Source: Clostridia bacterium (GTDB lineage Bacteria > Bacillota > Clostridia > TANB77 > CAG-508). Taken from it: 27,941 bases of DNA. The translations under genes were made by a program, and so were the position numbers. The DNA is taken from positions 1-27,941 of the forward strand of contig CAAEQN010000132.1 in assembly GCA_900758165.1 (NCBI GenBank), read 5' to 3'. The stretch's first letter is position 1; each line of letters starts with the position of its first letter. Of this stretch, positions 14,017 to 21,174 are shown piece by piece. The notes below the pieces were generated by a model that saw only the letters and a list, made by a program, of their open reading frames with translations, ran no database searches and had not been told where the DNA came from.

Positions 14017-14062
14017 AAAATAATAATTCAATATAAATATATGAATTCAAAATTATTATTTT
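14017..14062 (-). terminator. AT-rich hairpin downstream of the adhesin
   Basis: AAAATAATAATT (14017-14028) pairs with AATTATTATTTT (14051-14062) over a 22-base loop. It is AU-only and so weak. It may support the GC-containing terminator that follows. Confidence 0.35.
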
Positions 14063-14096
14063 CTTCATTATATAGTTTTTTCTTTAAATGTCAATA

Positions 14097-17000
14097 CTAA
14101 CAGCCTGTTCTAGGAAGTTTTTGTGTTGTTTCTATTTCTTTATAATAAGTAATTGTAGTCCAATCATCTTTATCTTCAACATAAATATCTTTATAATTTC
14201 CTGATACTTTCGTGTGATTTACAAATATAAATCCATTTGGTAAATTATCTAACATATCACAATATAATCTAGGTTGTTCAACTTCTCTAAAATCTGCTTT
14301 TACTGTTCCAAATCTAAATTCAAAGTCTGTTATGAATTCTCCCTCCTGTAATGTAGCATCTGTAAATTTCACTTCATTATTTACTAATGTACTTAAACCA
14401 TCTTTTAACATTATATAATCATCGCTTAAATTAGTTTTATACCATACAGAATATTTTAAATCTTCATTCCATGTTCCTGTATAAATTTTGTTTGCTCTTA
14501 ATGCATTTGTAGGTAATGAATCACTCCATGTAAAATTGTCTAATGCAATATTAGATTTATTATGAATATTTGAAAAATCATAGTATATACTATCTTTACT
14601 TTGAGTCTCTTTAAAGCCTTCTTTGTTAACTTCAATATCAATATCTACATTGTCATTTTCTACTTCTACATCAACAATTTCTTGATGTTTTACTATTTCT
14701 GCTTCAAATATTTCATCTGTAAGTATATAATAATCAGGGCTTTCAACCTCTTTTAAAGTATATTTTCCTTTTAGTAATTCTTTTGTTGTAGCTTCGCCAT
14801 TCTCATCTGTAACTAAAGTATCTACTAAATTATTGTTTTCATCATATACTTCAAATTTAGCATTTTCAAGTCTTTTACCTTTTACATCTCCATTATATTG
14901 ATTATCTTCTTTACTTACTTTTATTACTCTTATATAGCCTTTTATTAGTTCGTTTGCAAAAGTTAGATCTGTAATTTGATCTTGTGTTAATGTTACTGTT
15001 TGTGGTGTTTCATTTAACACATAATTTTCTAATGTTTTTGATTCCTGTACTGTGTATTTTTTATCTATTCTTAATCTTTTACTTGTAGCCTCTCCGTTTT
15101 CATCTGTAATTAAAGTATCTACTAAATTGTTATCTTCATCATATACTTTGAATTCTACACCTTTTAGCTTAACTTCTTTATTGTCTAAATCAACTTTTAT
15201 TACTTTGATTTGACCTTTCTTTAATTCATTTGTAAAAGTAATATCTGTAATTTGATCTTGTGTTAATGTTACTGTTTGTGGTGTTTCATTTAATACATAA
15301 TTTTCTAATGTTTTTGATTCTTGTACTGTGTATTTTTTATCTATTCTTAGTCTTTTACTTGTAGCTTCTCCATTTTCATCTGTAATTAAAGTATCTACTA
15401 AGTTTTTATCTTCATCATATACTTTGAATTCTATCCCTTTTAATTTTACTTCATTATTATCTTGATCTACTTTTATTACTTTGATTTGACCTTTCTTTAA
15501 TTCATTTGTAAAAGTAACTGTTTTTATTTGTTCTGCTTCTAATACTACTGTTTGTGGAGTATCATTTAATACATAGTTTTCTAAAGTTTCTTTTTCTCTA
15601 ATTGTTAATTTTGAATAATCTCTTATTGCATATCTTGATGTATATGCCTCTCCATTTTCATCTGTTGTTATTGTTTCTAAAACTTTTCCGTTTTCATCTA
15701 AAACATCAAATTTTACTCCTTGTAATTTCACTTCTTTATTGTCTAAATCAACTTTTATTACTTTAACTTGACCTTTCTTTAATTCATTTTCAATAGTATT
15801 TTCTTCAGTCGTATTCCACTTAACTTCAACAGTTGTATCTTCTGCGAGATTATACCATTTTCCTGTATTTTTTTCGATTAGTTTATAATTTCCAGTTCTT
15901 AAATTTTTAATATTAATTTCTCCATTTACATCTGTTGTATAAGTTCCAACTACTCTTTGAAATTCTTCTGAATATAAGTCAAATTGTACATTTCCTAGTG
16001 CAATTTTGTGATTATCTTTATCTACTTTGTATATTTTTAAATTTCCTTTTTTATGATCATTTGTTATATTTTGAGTAGTAGATTTGTTATACTCTACATT
16101 TACATCAAAAGTAGCTTTATTTATAACATATTTATCATTAGTAGCAATTTCCTTTAGTTTATAATTATCTTGATATAGTCCACTAAATGTTGCTACACCA
16201 TTTGAATTTGTAGTAGCATTTGCAACTACAGTTCCATCTGCTTTTGTTAATTGAAATGTTACACCTTGTATTGGTTTTGAAGTATCACTATCTGTTTTGT
16301 TTATTTGTATTTTTCCTGTATTAGTTTTTACATTTAATGTGGCTCTACCTACTCCATCTCCAAAAGGATCATAAGTAACTGCATAATTTTGTGTTGCATT
16401 AATTCTTGTTTTTCCATAAAATACTGGATAAGTTTTGCATTTTCCTTGCACATTTATAATTGCATTACTTATATCTTTATTCATTGAAGATTTAGGGATT
16501 TTTAAATATAAGCTTTCGCTTCCTGTAAATGAATTGGTTTGAGTTCCATTTCCGTTTGTTATTATAGCTCCTTCAGGTAAATTAGCTGTTGATGTAACTG
16601 TATATGAAGCCATATCAACACTACTACTCACATTGAATTTCTGTACCCAATAATTTCCTTCTTCATATAAGCTTCCTGAAGTTACTACTGTTATTGCTCC
16701 ATCTGAAGGTGTTTGAGTTCCATATCTTCCTATATTTACTAGATTTACTACTGCATTTGCTATTTTTGTTCCTCTTTCATCTCCCCCACGATATCTAGTA
16801 GCAGGATCATAACCATATAAAATACTATATACTGCTTGTTTAGTTGCAACAAATGCATCATATTTGTTTTCAACTCCTAGCTCTGCTGGAGTCTTATATG
16901 GATATCCATTTATTATTGTTCTCCAAATTTGAACATTATCTAATACTGCATCTATATCTACTGTGTAACCATCATATTCTCCTACACCTGGATATTCTTT

Positions 17001-17240
17001 ATTCAAACAGTATGCTGGATACTCAACACCATTTTTTTGATATGTAACAAAAGTTGTAATTATATAATACCATCCATTTTTATCTGCATTCCAATATTGC
17101 AAGTGATATCCACAATCTCCTTTATCTTGCAAATTTGCTTCACTTATTTCTGTTGCAAATGAAAATCCACTAAATGTAGAACACAATGTTAAAATTAATA
17201 ATAACATTGCTATTACTTTTTTTCCTTTTACTTTTATCAT
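14097..17240 (-). CDS. thioester/CnaB-repeat surface adhesin ending in LPRTGC
   Basis: A 1047-aa secreted surface protein. ATG 17240 (AGAGG upstream) gives a proper signal peptide: basic MIKVKGKK, a hydrophobic stretch, and cleavage near SFA-T (about 29). Residues about 40-150 form a thioester domain: C78 in YCLN and Q135 in TKQAVYSIL can form the internal thioester that binds host or partner amines covalently. About six CnaB/SpaA domains follow (roughly 300-870), each with the Lys strand (IKVIKVD) and Glu strand (YTVQES) used for isopeptide bonds. A last domain (about 875-1040) is unlike these. The end is KLPRTGC-stop: a sortase motif without membrane anchor. It probably holds mating partners or host surfaces. 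Confidence 0.85.
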   Translation of the reverse strand: MIKVKGKKVIAMLLLILTLCSTFSGFSFATEISEANLQDKGDCGYHLQYWNADKNGWYYIITTFVTYQKNGVEYPAYCLNKEYPGVGEYDGYTVDIDAVLDNVQIWRTIINGYPYKTPAELGVENKYDAFVATKQAVYSILYGYDPATRYRGGDERGTKIANAVVNLVNIGRYGTQTPSDGAITVVTSGSLYEEGNYWVQKFNVSSSVDMASYTVTSTANLPEGAIITNGNGTQTNSFTGSESLYLKIPKSSMNKDISNAIINVQGKCKTYPVFYGKTRINATQNYAVTYDPFGDGVGRATLNVKTNTGKIQINKTDSDTSKPIQGVTFQLTKADGTVVANATTNSNGVATFSGLYQDNYKLKEIATNDKYVINKATFDVNVEYNKSTTQNITNDHKKGNLKIYKVDKDNHKIALGNVQFDLYSEEFQRVVGTYTTDVNGEINIKNLRTGNYKLIEKNTGKWYNLAEDTTVEVKWNTTEENTIENELKKGQVKVIKVDLDNKEVKLQGVKFDVLDENGKVLETITTDENGEAYTSRYAIRDYSKLTIREKETLENYVLNDTPQTVVLEAEQIKTVTFTNELKKGQIKVIKVDQDNNEVKLKGIEFKVYDEDKNLVDTLITDENGEATSKRLRIDKKYTVQESKTLENYVLNETPQTVTLTQDQITDITFTNELKKGQIKVIKVDLDNKEVKLKGVEFKVYDEDNNLVDTLITDENGEATSKRLRIDKKYTVQESKTLENYVLNETPQTVTLTQDQITDLTFANELIKGYIRVIKVSKEDNQYNGDVKGKRLENAKFEVYDENNNLVDTLVTDENGEATTKELLKGKYTLKEVESPDYYILTDEIFEAEIVKHQEIVDVEVENDNVDIDIEVNKEGFKETQSKDSIYYDFSNIHNKSNIALDNFTWSDSLPTNALRANKIYTGTWNEDLKYSVWYKTNLSDDYIMLKDGLSTLVNNEVKFTDATLQEGEFITDFEFRFGTVKADFREVEQPRLYCDMLDNLPNGFIFVNHTKVSGNYKDIYVEDKDDWTTITYYKEIETTQKLPRTGC
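14940..15491 (-). repeat. two near-identical 276-bp CnaB repeats in the adhesin
   Basis: Two tandem 92-residue units (each beginning KKGQIKVIKVD and ending in NEL) match almost fully in protein and DNA. A third, less similar unit lies N-terminal to them (around 15492-15790). Boundaries are approximate. The near identity suggests recent duplication or conversion and allows length variation by recombination. Confidence 0.75.
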
Positions 17241-17262
17241 ATTACCTCTTTCCTTTCCCATC

Positions 17263-17290
17263 AAAAAAAGCACCTATAAAAGTGCCTTTT
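17263..17290 (-). terminator. terminator directly upstream of the adhesin ribosome site
   Basis: On the minus strand AAAAGGCAC, an 8-base loop and GTGCTTTTTTT. It lies between the 238-aa gene and the adhesin, only about 23 bp before the adhesin start, leaving no room for a promoter after it. Adhesin expression therefore needs readthrough. Confidence 0.65.
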
Positions 17291-17307
17291 AAAATAATAT
17301 TAAATTT

Positions 17308-18024
17308 TTATATTAAATAACATTCTGTTGTTATATATTGTCCATTTCTATAATAATCTTGTGCATATATTCTTATAGTTCCAAATTTCCAAGCTATTTT
17401 ATCTTTCACTCTTTTTTCTGTAAATGTAAATTGTGTTGTAATTTCTGTAATTGAACTATCTACGACAATTTCATATCCATAACATTTCATATCTTCTGAA
17501 GGATTACTATTAATTATATTTCTTATTTCAGCAATTTTCTTTTCATTTATTTTATATTCTTCAGTAGGTGCTGTATTTTCTTCTACTAATACCTTTTCTT
17601 GTGGTATTTCTTTATTTATAGCAGAATCTTTATTATTATTTTCAATTTCATTTTGTTTTACTATAGCTGTATTTACTTCCTCTACAACTTGATTATTATT
17701 TTCTTGCATTATATTTTTTTGATTATTTGCTTCTTTCTTTATTGTATTTGTTAAACTATATGTAGTAATTTCTGAATTTTCTTGTTTGATAATATTTACT
17801 TCATCTTCTATTATAGCATTTTTTTCTATTTCTTTTGATTCATTAGTATCTACAATATTTAATGCTTCCTGTTTTTCTTCAATTATAGAGTCCTCACTTT
17901 GAATATTTTCAAAATTTGCTACAGTTAAATCTTGTTTTGATTCTTTTTCTACATTTTGTCCCATATAATATAAATTTACAAAGTTTCCTACTAAAATTAT
18001 TAAAACTATAATTATTTTTTTCAT
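17308..18024 (-). CDS. secreted/anchored low-complexity protein
   Basis: A 238-aa protein. ATG 18024 is preferred over ATG 18033, which abuts AGGAG with no spacing. The N-terminus (KKIIIVLIILVGNFVNLYYM) is a signal anchor. Residues about 27-155 are an extended linker rich in Glu, Asn, Ile and Lys. The last 80 residues (from EYKINEKKIAEI) form a compact domain with CYGYEIVV, TTQFTFTEKRV and IRIYAQDYYRNGQ. The family is unknown. It sits between sortase and adhesin and shares a good promoter with the adhesin, which fits a wall-spanning helper protein. Confidence 0.65.
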   Translation of the reverse strand: MKKIIIVLIILVGNFVNLYYMGQNVEKESKQDLTVANFENIQSEDSIIEEKQEALNIVDTNESKEIEKNAIIEDEVNIIKQENSEITTYSLTNTIKKEANNQKNIMQENNNQVVEEVNTAIVKQNEIENNNKDSAINKEIPQEKVLVEENTAPTEEYKINEKKIAEIRNIINSNPSEDMKCYGYEIVVDSSITEITTQFTFTEKRVKDKIAWKFGTIRIYAQDYYRNGQYITTECYLI

Positions 18025-18044
18025 AACGATCATCTCCTACTATC

Positions 18045-18073
18045 ATTATAAAACCTTAATAGGAAGATTCCAA
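18045..18073 (-). promoter_or_regulatory. sigma-A promoter for the 238-aa gene and adhesin
   Basis: Minus strand TTGGAA (18073-18068), 17-bp spacer, TATAAT (18050-18045), about 20 bp before the ribosome site. It gives the surface genes an independent start within the transfer operon. Confidence 0.75.
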
Positions 18074-18100
18074 AACCCTTTTAGAAAATTTTAATAAAAT

Positions 18101-18700
18101 TTATTGTCCATAATTCATTCCATCCATAGACTCTATAGCTTGAACACATAGCCTTTTATCTTTTTGACCTGCGACACAAGTAATTAGAGTGATCCTATTA
18201 TCTTCAGTTGTACCTAGATAACTCCAGTCCTCTTCATTTATTATTTTCTTTATTGTTACTATATATCTTTTAGTTCCATAGTTTGTTTGATAATAAATTT
18301 CACTACCCATTTTAATATTCTTTAAATTTTTAAAGAAATCTCCGTTACTCCCTGAATTATGAGAAGCTAACCCTACATTTCCTTCATAAATACTGGTTGA
18401 TGGGAAGTGTCCTATTGTTTCAGATAAAGTAGTTAATTCTACACTTTCTCTTATTGGTGCATTATCAAGTAAAATATCAGGAATTGTCAAAGTTCCTATT
18501 TCATCCTCATAATGAATAATATCTTGTTCTATATTTTCGAGTGATGTAGCTTCTAATTCTTCATTATCTCCAACTTCAATACTTTCTGCATCTTTGTTAG
18601 CTTTATAAATTGGATATTTATATGTAAAAAAAATAACTCCTGTAAGAGCTATAATTGCAATTATAACAACTGCTATTATAAATTTATTTTCTTTTTTCAT
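18101..18700 (-). CDS. sortase (class D/E-like)
   Basis: A 199-aa membrane-anchored transpeptidase: N-terminal TM (about 7-26), a spacer, then the catalytic beta barrel with IGTLTIPDILLDNAPI, H114 (LASHNSG), C175 (TLITC) and R183. Sortases cut LPxTG-type motifs between Thr and Gly and join the Thr to a wall or pilin amine. The short barrel and TLxTC box fit class D/E rather than housekeeping class A. AGGAGG precedes the ATG. It lies two genes before the LPRTG-ending adhesin, which is the likely substrate. Confidence 0.88.
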   Translation of the reverse strand: MKKENKFIIAVVIIAIIALTGVIFFTYKYPIYKANKDAESIEVGDNEELEATSLENIEQDIIHYEDEIGTLTIPDILLDNAPIRESVELTTLSETIGHFPSTSIYEGNVGLASHNSGSNGDFFKNLKNIKMGSEIYYQTNYGTKRYIVTIKKIINEEDWSYLGTTEDNRITLITCVAGQKDKRLCVQAIESMDGMNYGQ

Positions 18701-18712
18701 TTACAAGTCCTC

Positions 18713-19783
18713 CTATATTCTAACTTCAACAATATATTTTTCCTTTTCATTGCCATTTACTAGCATTTTTATAGTTGTTCCATTCTTACTTACAGTTATC
18801 ATTTTTCCTTTCAATTTTTTTGTTAAATTCTTAGATAACTCTAATTTGTATTTATTAGTTGTTTCAAATAAACTAAACCTATCTAGCTTTATCTTTCCAG
18901 CTTTTGTAGCTCTTACTTTTCCTACTTTTTTATATTCTCCATCTTTATAGTTATAAACTGTTACATTTCTTGTTAAAAAGAATACTATTACTAAAATAAT
19001 TCCTGTTGTCCCTCCAACTACTGGCAATACATTATTATCTTGTTTTTCTTCTACTACTTCAGGCTCTTCTTTTTCATATTTTACAACATAGGTAATTGGA
19101 TGTTCTTCAGTCTTAGTTGCTGTTCCAAAATATTCAGCTGTTACTGTATATGTATTAGGATAATCAACTCTTTGCTTAGTAGCATAATAACATTTAGCAG
19201 TATATGTATTAGCAACCTCATATTCTCCAATCATTTTTGTAGATTCTACTTCCCATTCAACATTTAGAAGATCCAATGTTAATCCATTTTTTATTGTTTG
19301 TTTCGGTATAAAATCCAAATCATTCTTTTCTAAGTTAGTATAATTTATTGTTTGTTTAATCAAATCTTCTCTAAAGCCATTGTAATTTGTCTTGATTTTT
19401 AGAGTATTAGGCTTCAAAATATATTCTCCTATATATCCATCTTTTTCATATTTGATTGTATTTTCTAATTGTTCAATAATTTTATCTTTATTATTTGTTT
19501 TTGATAATATAGTTTTAGTTGTATTTATATCTATCGTTTCTGATGTATTTCCTCCTTCAGCAGTATAATCTACATACTTATATTTGATTCCATCAACTTC
19601 TATTTCTTTTGATAACATTTCTAAAAATATATCTTGCTCTGATTCCATAACTTGATATGTTTTATAACAATTTAACTCATCTTCAGTAATTTTAGTTTCT
19701 TCCATTGTTGCTGCAAAACAATTTACTGTTGTAAGTAAAGTACAGAAACTACAAACTACTAATATTTTTTTAAACCACTTCAT
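18713..19783 (-). CDS. membrane protein of the transfer/surface module
   Basis: A 356-aa protein with a signal peptide (about 1-25, ending CFAAT), an outside domain of about 220 residues with many strands, one TM segment (LPVVGGTTGIILVIVFFL, about 250-270) and a C-terminal part of about 85 residues on the inside (starting NVTVYNYKDG). This is a single-pass type I layout. The family is not recognised; similar proteins accompany adhesin and sortase genes in clostridial ICEs as far as I recall. It lies 12 bp from the sortase gene and 9 bp from the 74-aa gene, so all are one operon. The outside domain may connect the mating apparatus to the wall. Confidence 0.65.
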   Translation of the reverse strand: MKWFKKILVVCSFCTLLTTVNCFAATMEETKITEDELNCYKTYQVMESEQDIFLEMLSKEIEVDGIKYKYVDYTAEGGNTSETIDINTTKTILSKTNNKDKIIEQLENTIKYEKDGYIGEYILKPNTLKIKTNYNGFREDLIKQTINYTNLEKNDLDFIPKQTIKNGLTLDLLNVEWEVESTKMIGEYEVANTYTAKCYYATKQRVDYPNTYTVTAEYFGTATKTEEHPITYVVKYEKEEPEVVEEKQDNNVLPVVGGTTGIILVIVFFLTRNVTVYNYKDGEYKKVGKVRATKAGKIKLDRFSLFETTNKYKLELSKNLTKKLKGKMITVSKNGTTIKMLVNGNEKEKYIVEVRI

Positions 19784-19792
19784 TTTAACCTC

Positions 19793-20017
19793 CTAAAATT
19801 TGAATATTCCTATTTTATTCGCTATATAAGTTGCTCCAATGGAGCATAAAATTAGTATTCCTATATAAAATAATACATGAAATATTCTTATCATTATTTC
19901 AAATAAAAAAAGTAGTATTTTAATAAACGATTTTTGTTCATTAACTACTACTTCTTCATCATATTTTTGTCTTACTTTTTGCTTTTTTAAATATTCTTTA
20001 TAAATATTTTTACTCAC
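19793..20017 (-). CDS. small single-pass membrane protein
   Basis: A 74-aa protein. GTG start with AGAGG 6 bp upstream; the GTGA overlaps the TGA stop of the upstream gene by 4 bp, so it is translationally coupled. The N-terminal half is charged (MSKNIYKEYLKKQKVRQKYD) and the C-terminal half is hydrophobic (about 30-70). The function is unknown. Its place between the TadZ-like ATPase and the type I membrane protein suggests a membrane subunit of the same apparatus. Confidence 0.6.
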   Translation of the reverse strand: MSKNIYKEYLKKQKVRQKYDEEVVVNEQKSFIKILLFLFEIMIRIFHVLFYIGILILCSIGATYIANKIGIFKF

Positions 20018-21117
20018 TTTTTACCTCTTTTCAAAAAGTTAAATATACTATTTTTTTCTATTACTTCTATTTTGTTTGATTTCTCTGCAATATAATCTTT
20101 AAAAATTTCGTGATAAATCTCTGTATTTACATTATCATTAAAAGTATCTGAAGTATATTCTGAAAAGAATATATTTTTTACAATTCCTCTTAATGTTCTT
20201 TTAAATTTAGCCTTTTCTTCATCACTAGAAAAATTGAATATATAATTTACTTCAGGAATCTTCTCTAATAAACTTAAAACTCTAAATGTTTCATCTGTTT
20301 CCCATGCCTTTGTTCCTCCTACTACTATTTTAACTTCTTTTGACAAGAAATTGTCTAGTGTATTTTCATTTAAAGTTCCATAATCATAAATATAAAAATC
20401 ATAACCGTATTGCATTGCATCAATTTTATTGGTATTACTATAAAGATCAATTCCTCTATACGAATACATATTGTCTTTTTTAGTTACTCCTTCTAATGTT
20501 TCAATATTTTTTATTTCATCTTTATCTGTACTACAAATATAACAAGCATTCATATTTAAACTTTTTAAAAACATTGTAATTAAAATAGCTTGTGTTGTAA
20601 CTCCTATATGCTTTTCTGTTCCTGCTACTGCTATATTTACAAATTGTTTCAAAGTCTTATATTCCTTCTTTACAATTACTTTGTTTTTCTTTGTTTCTTC
20701 AACCTTTTGTCTAAACCTTATAGCATCTTTATATTGGCATCCTTCAGCACTTAAACAATTTCTGAATTGTTCCTTTTGTTCATAGTAAGTTTTTGCATTC
20801 ACAAAATTATAGATTCCTTCATTAAATAGTTTTGAAAGTAGTCTATCTCCTTCTTCATGACCTAAAGCAACTACAATAACTCTAATATTATACATACTCT
20901 TTATTGCTACAATAGATTGTATGATTTCCTCTTCACTTTCTTTTGTTGAATCAACATCTATAATTATTTGTTTATAATTATTTAAGTTTTTCAGTTCCTG
21001 AATTGCAAATCTTTTTAAGCTATCAACTCCTGTTAATACTTGTGGAGTTTCAAATCCATTTTCTTTGCATACTTCGTAAATTAATTTTTCATTTTCTCTA
21101 GTAATTGCTAAAATCAA
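20014..21117 (-). CDS. TadZ/CpaE-like degenerate P-loop protein
   Basis: A 367-aa protein. The TTG start follows GGAGGG by 6 bp; no ATG fits. Residues 1-130 look like a response-regulator-type fold without a clear phosphoacceptor. The second part has a MinD/ParA-like start (FVNIAVAGTEKHIGVTTQAI) in which the deviant Walker A lacks the second, catalytic-type lysine (GVTT in place of GKTT). TadZ/CpaE proteins localise pilus or secretion machines at the membrane. Here it could position the mating or adhesin apparatus without ATP hydrolysis. A terminator-like hairpin lies just before its ribosome site. Confidence 0.5.
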   Translation of the reverse strand: MILAITRENEKLIYEVCKENGFETPQVLTGVDSLKRFAIQELKNLNNYKQIIIDVDSTKESEEEIIQSIVAIKSMYNIRVIVVALGHEEGDRLLSKLFNEGIYNFVNAKTYYEQKEQFRNCLSAEGCQYKDAIRFRQKVEETKKNKVIVKKEYKTLKQFVNIAVAGTEKHIGVTTQAILITMFLKSLNMNACYICSTDKDEIKNIETLEGVTKKDNMYSYRGIDLYSNTNKIDAMQYGYDFYIYDYGTLNENTLDNFLSKEVKIVVGGTKAWETDETFRVLSLLEKIPEVNYIFNFSSDEEKAKFKRTLRGIVKNIFFSEYTSDTFNDNVNTEIYHEIFKDYIAEKSNKIEVIEKNSIFNFLKRGKK

Positions 21118-21120
21118 CTT

Positions 21121-21170
21121 TATCCCTCCTTTGCAACAAAAAAGACCTTGAACTTACAAAGTCTTTTTTA
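21121..21170 (-). terminator. terminator plus conserved leader before the TadZ-like gene
   Basis: AAAAAAGAC (21138-21146) pairs with GTCTTTTTT (21161-21169), right after the protease stop. Its minus-strand 3' flank (TTGCAA, then AGGAGGGATA) repeats the leader of virB4 at 27621-27650 almost base for base. Confidence 0.65.
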
Positions 21171-21174
21171 TATG

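Noticed and set aside
14050..14100. A frameshift hiding the membrane anchor of the adhesin.
   Set aside because: The other frames after LPRTG stop within about 11 codons and give no hydrophobic segment of usual length. A longer deletion cannot be ruled out.
14940..15800. CRISPR-like periodic repeats.
   Set aside because: The repeats are long, in frame and code for CnaB domains; there are no short palindromic repeats with unique spacers and no cas genes.
20014..21117. A ParA partition protein.
   Set aside because: The Walker A lysine is absent, an N-terminal receiver-like domain is present, and no ParB or centromere repeats are seen nearby.
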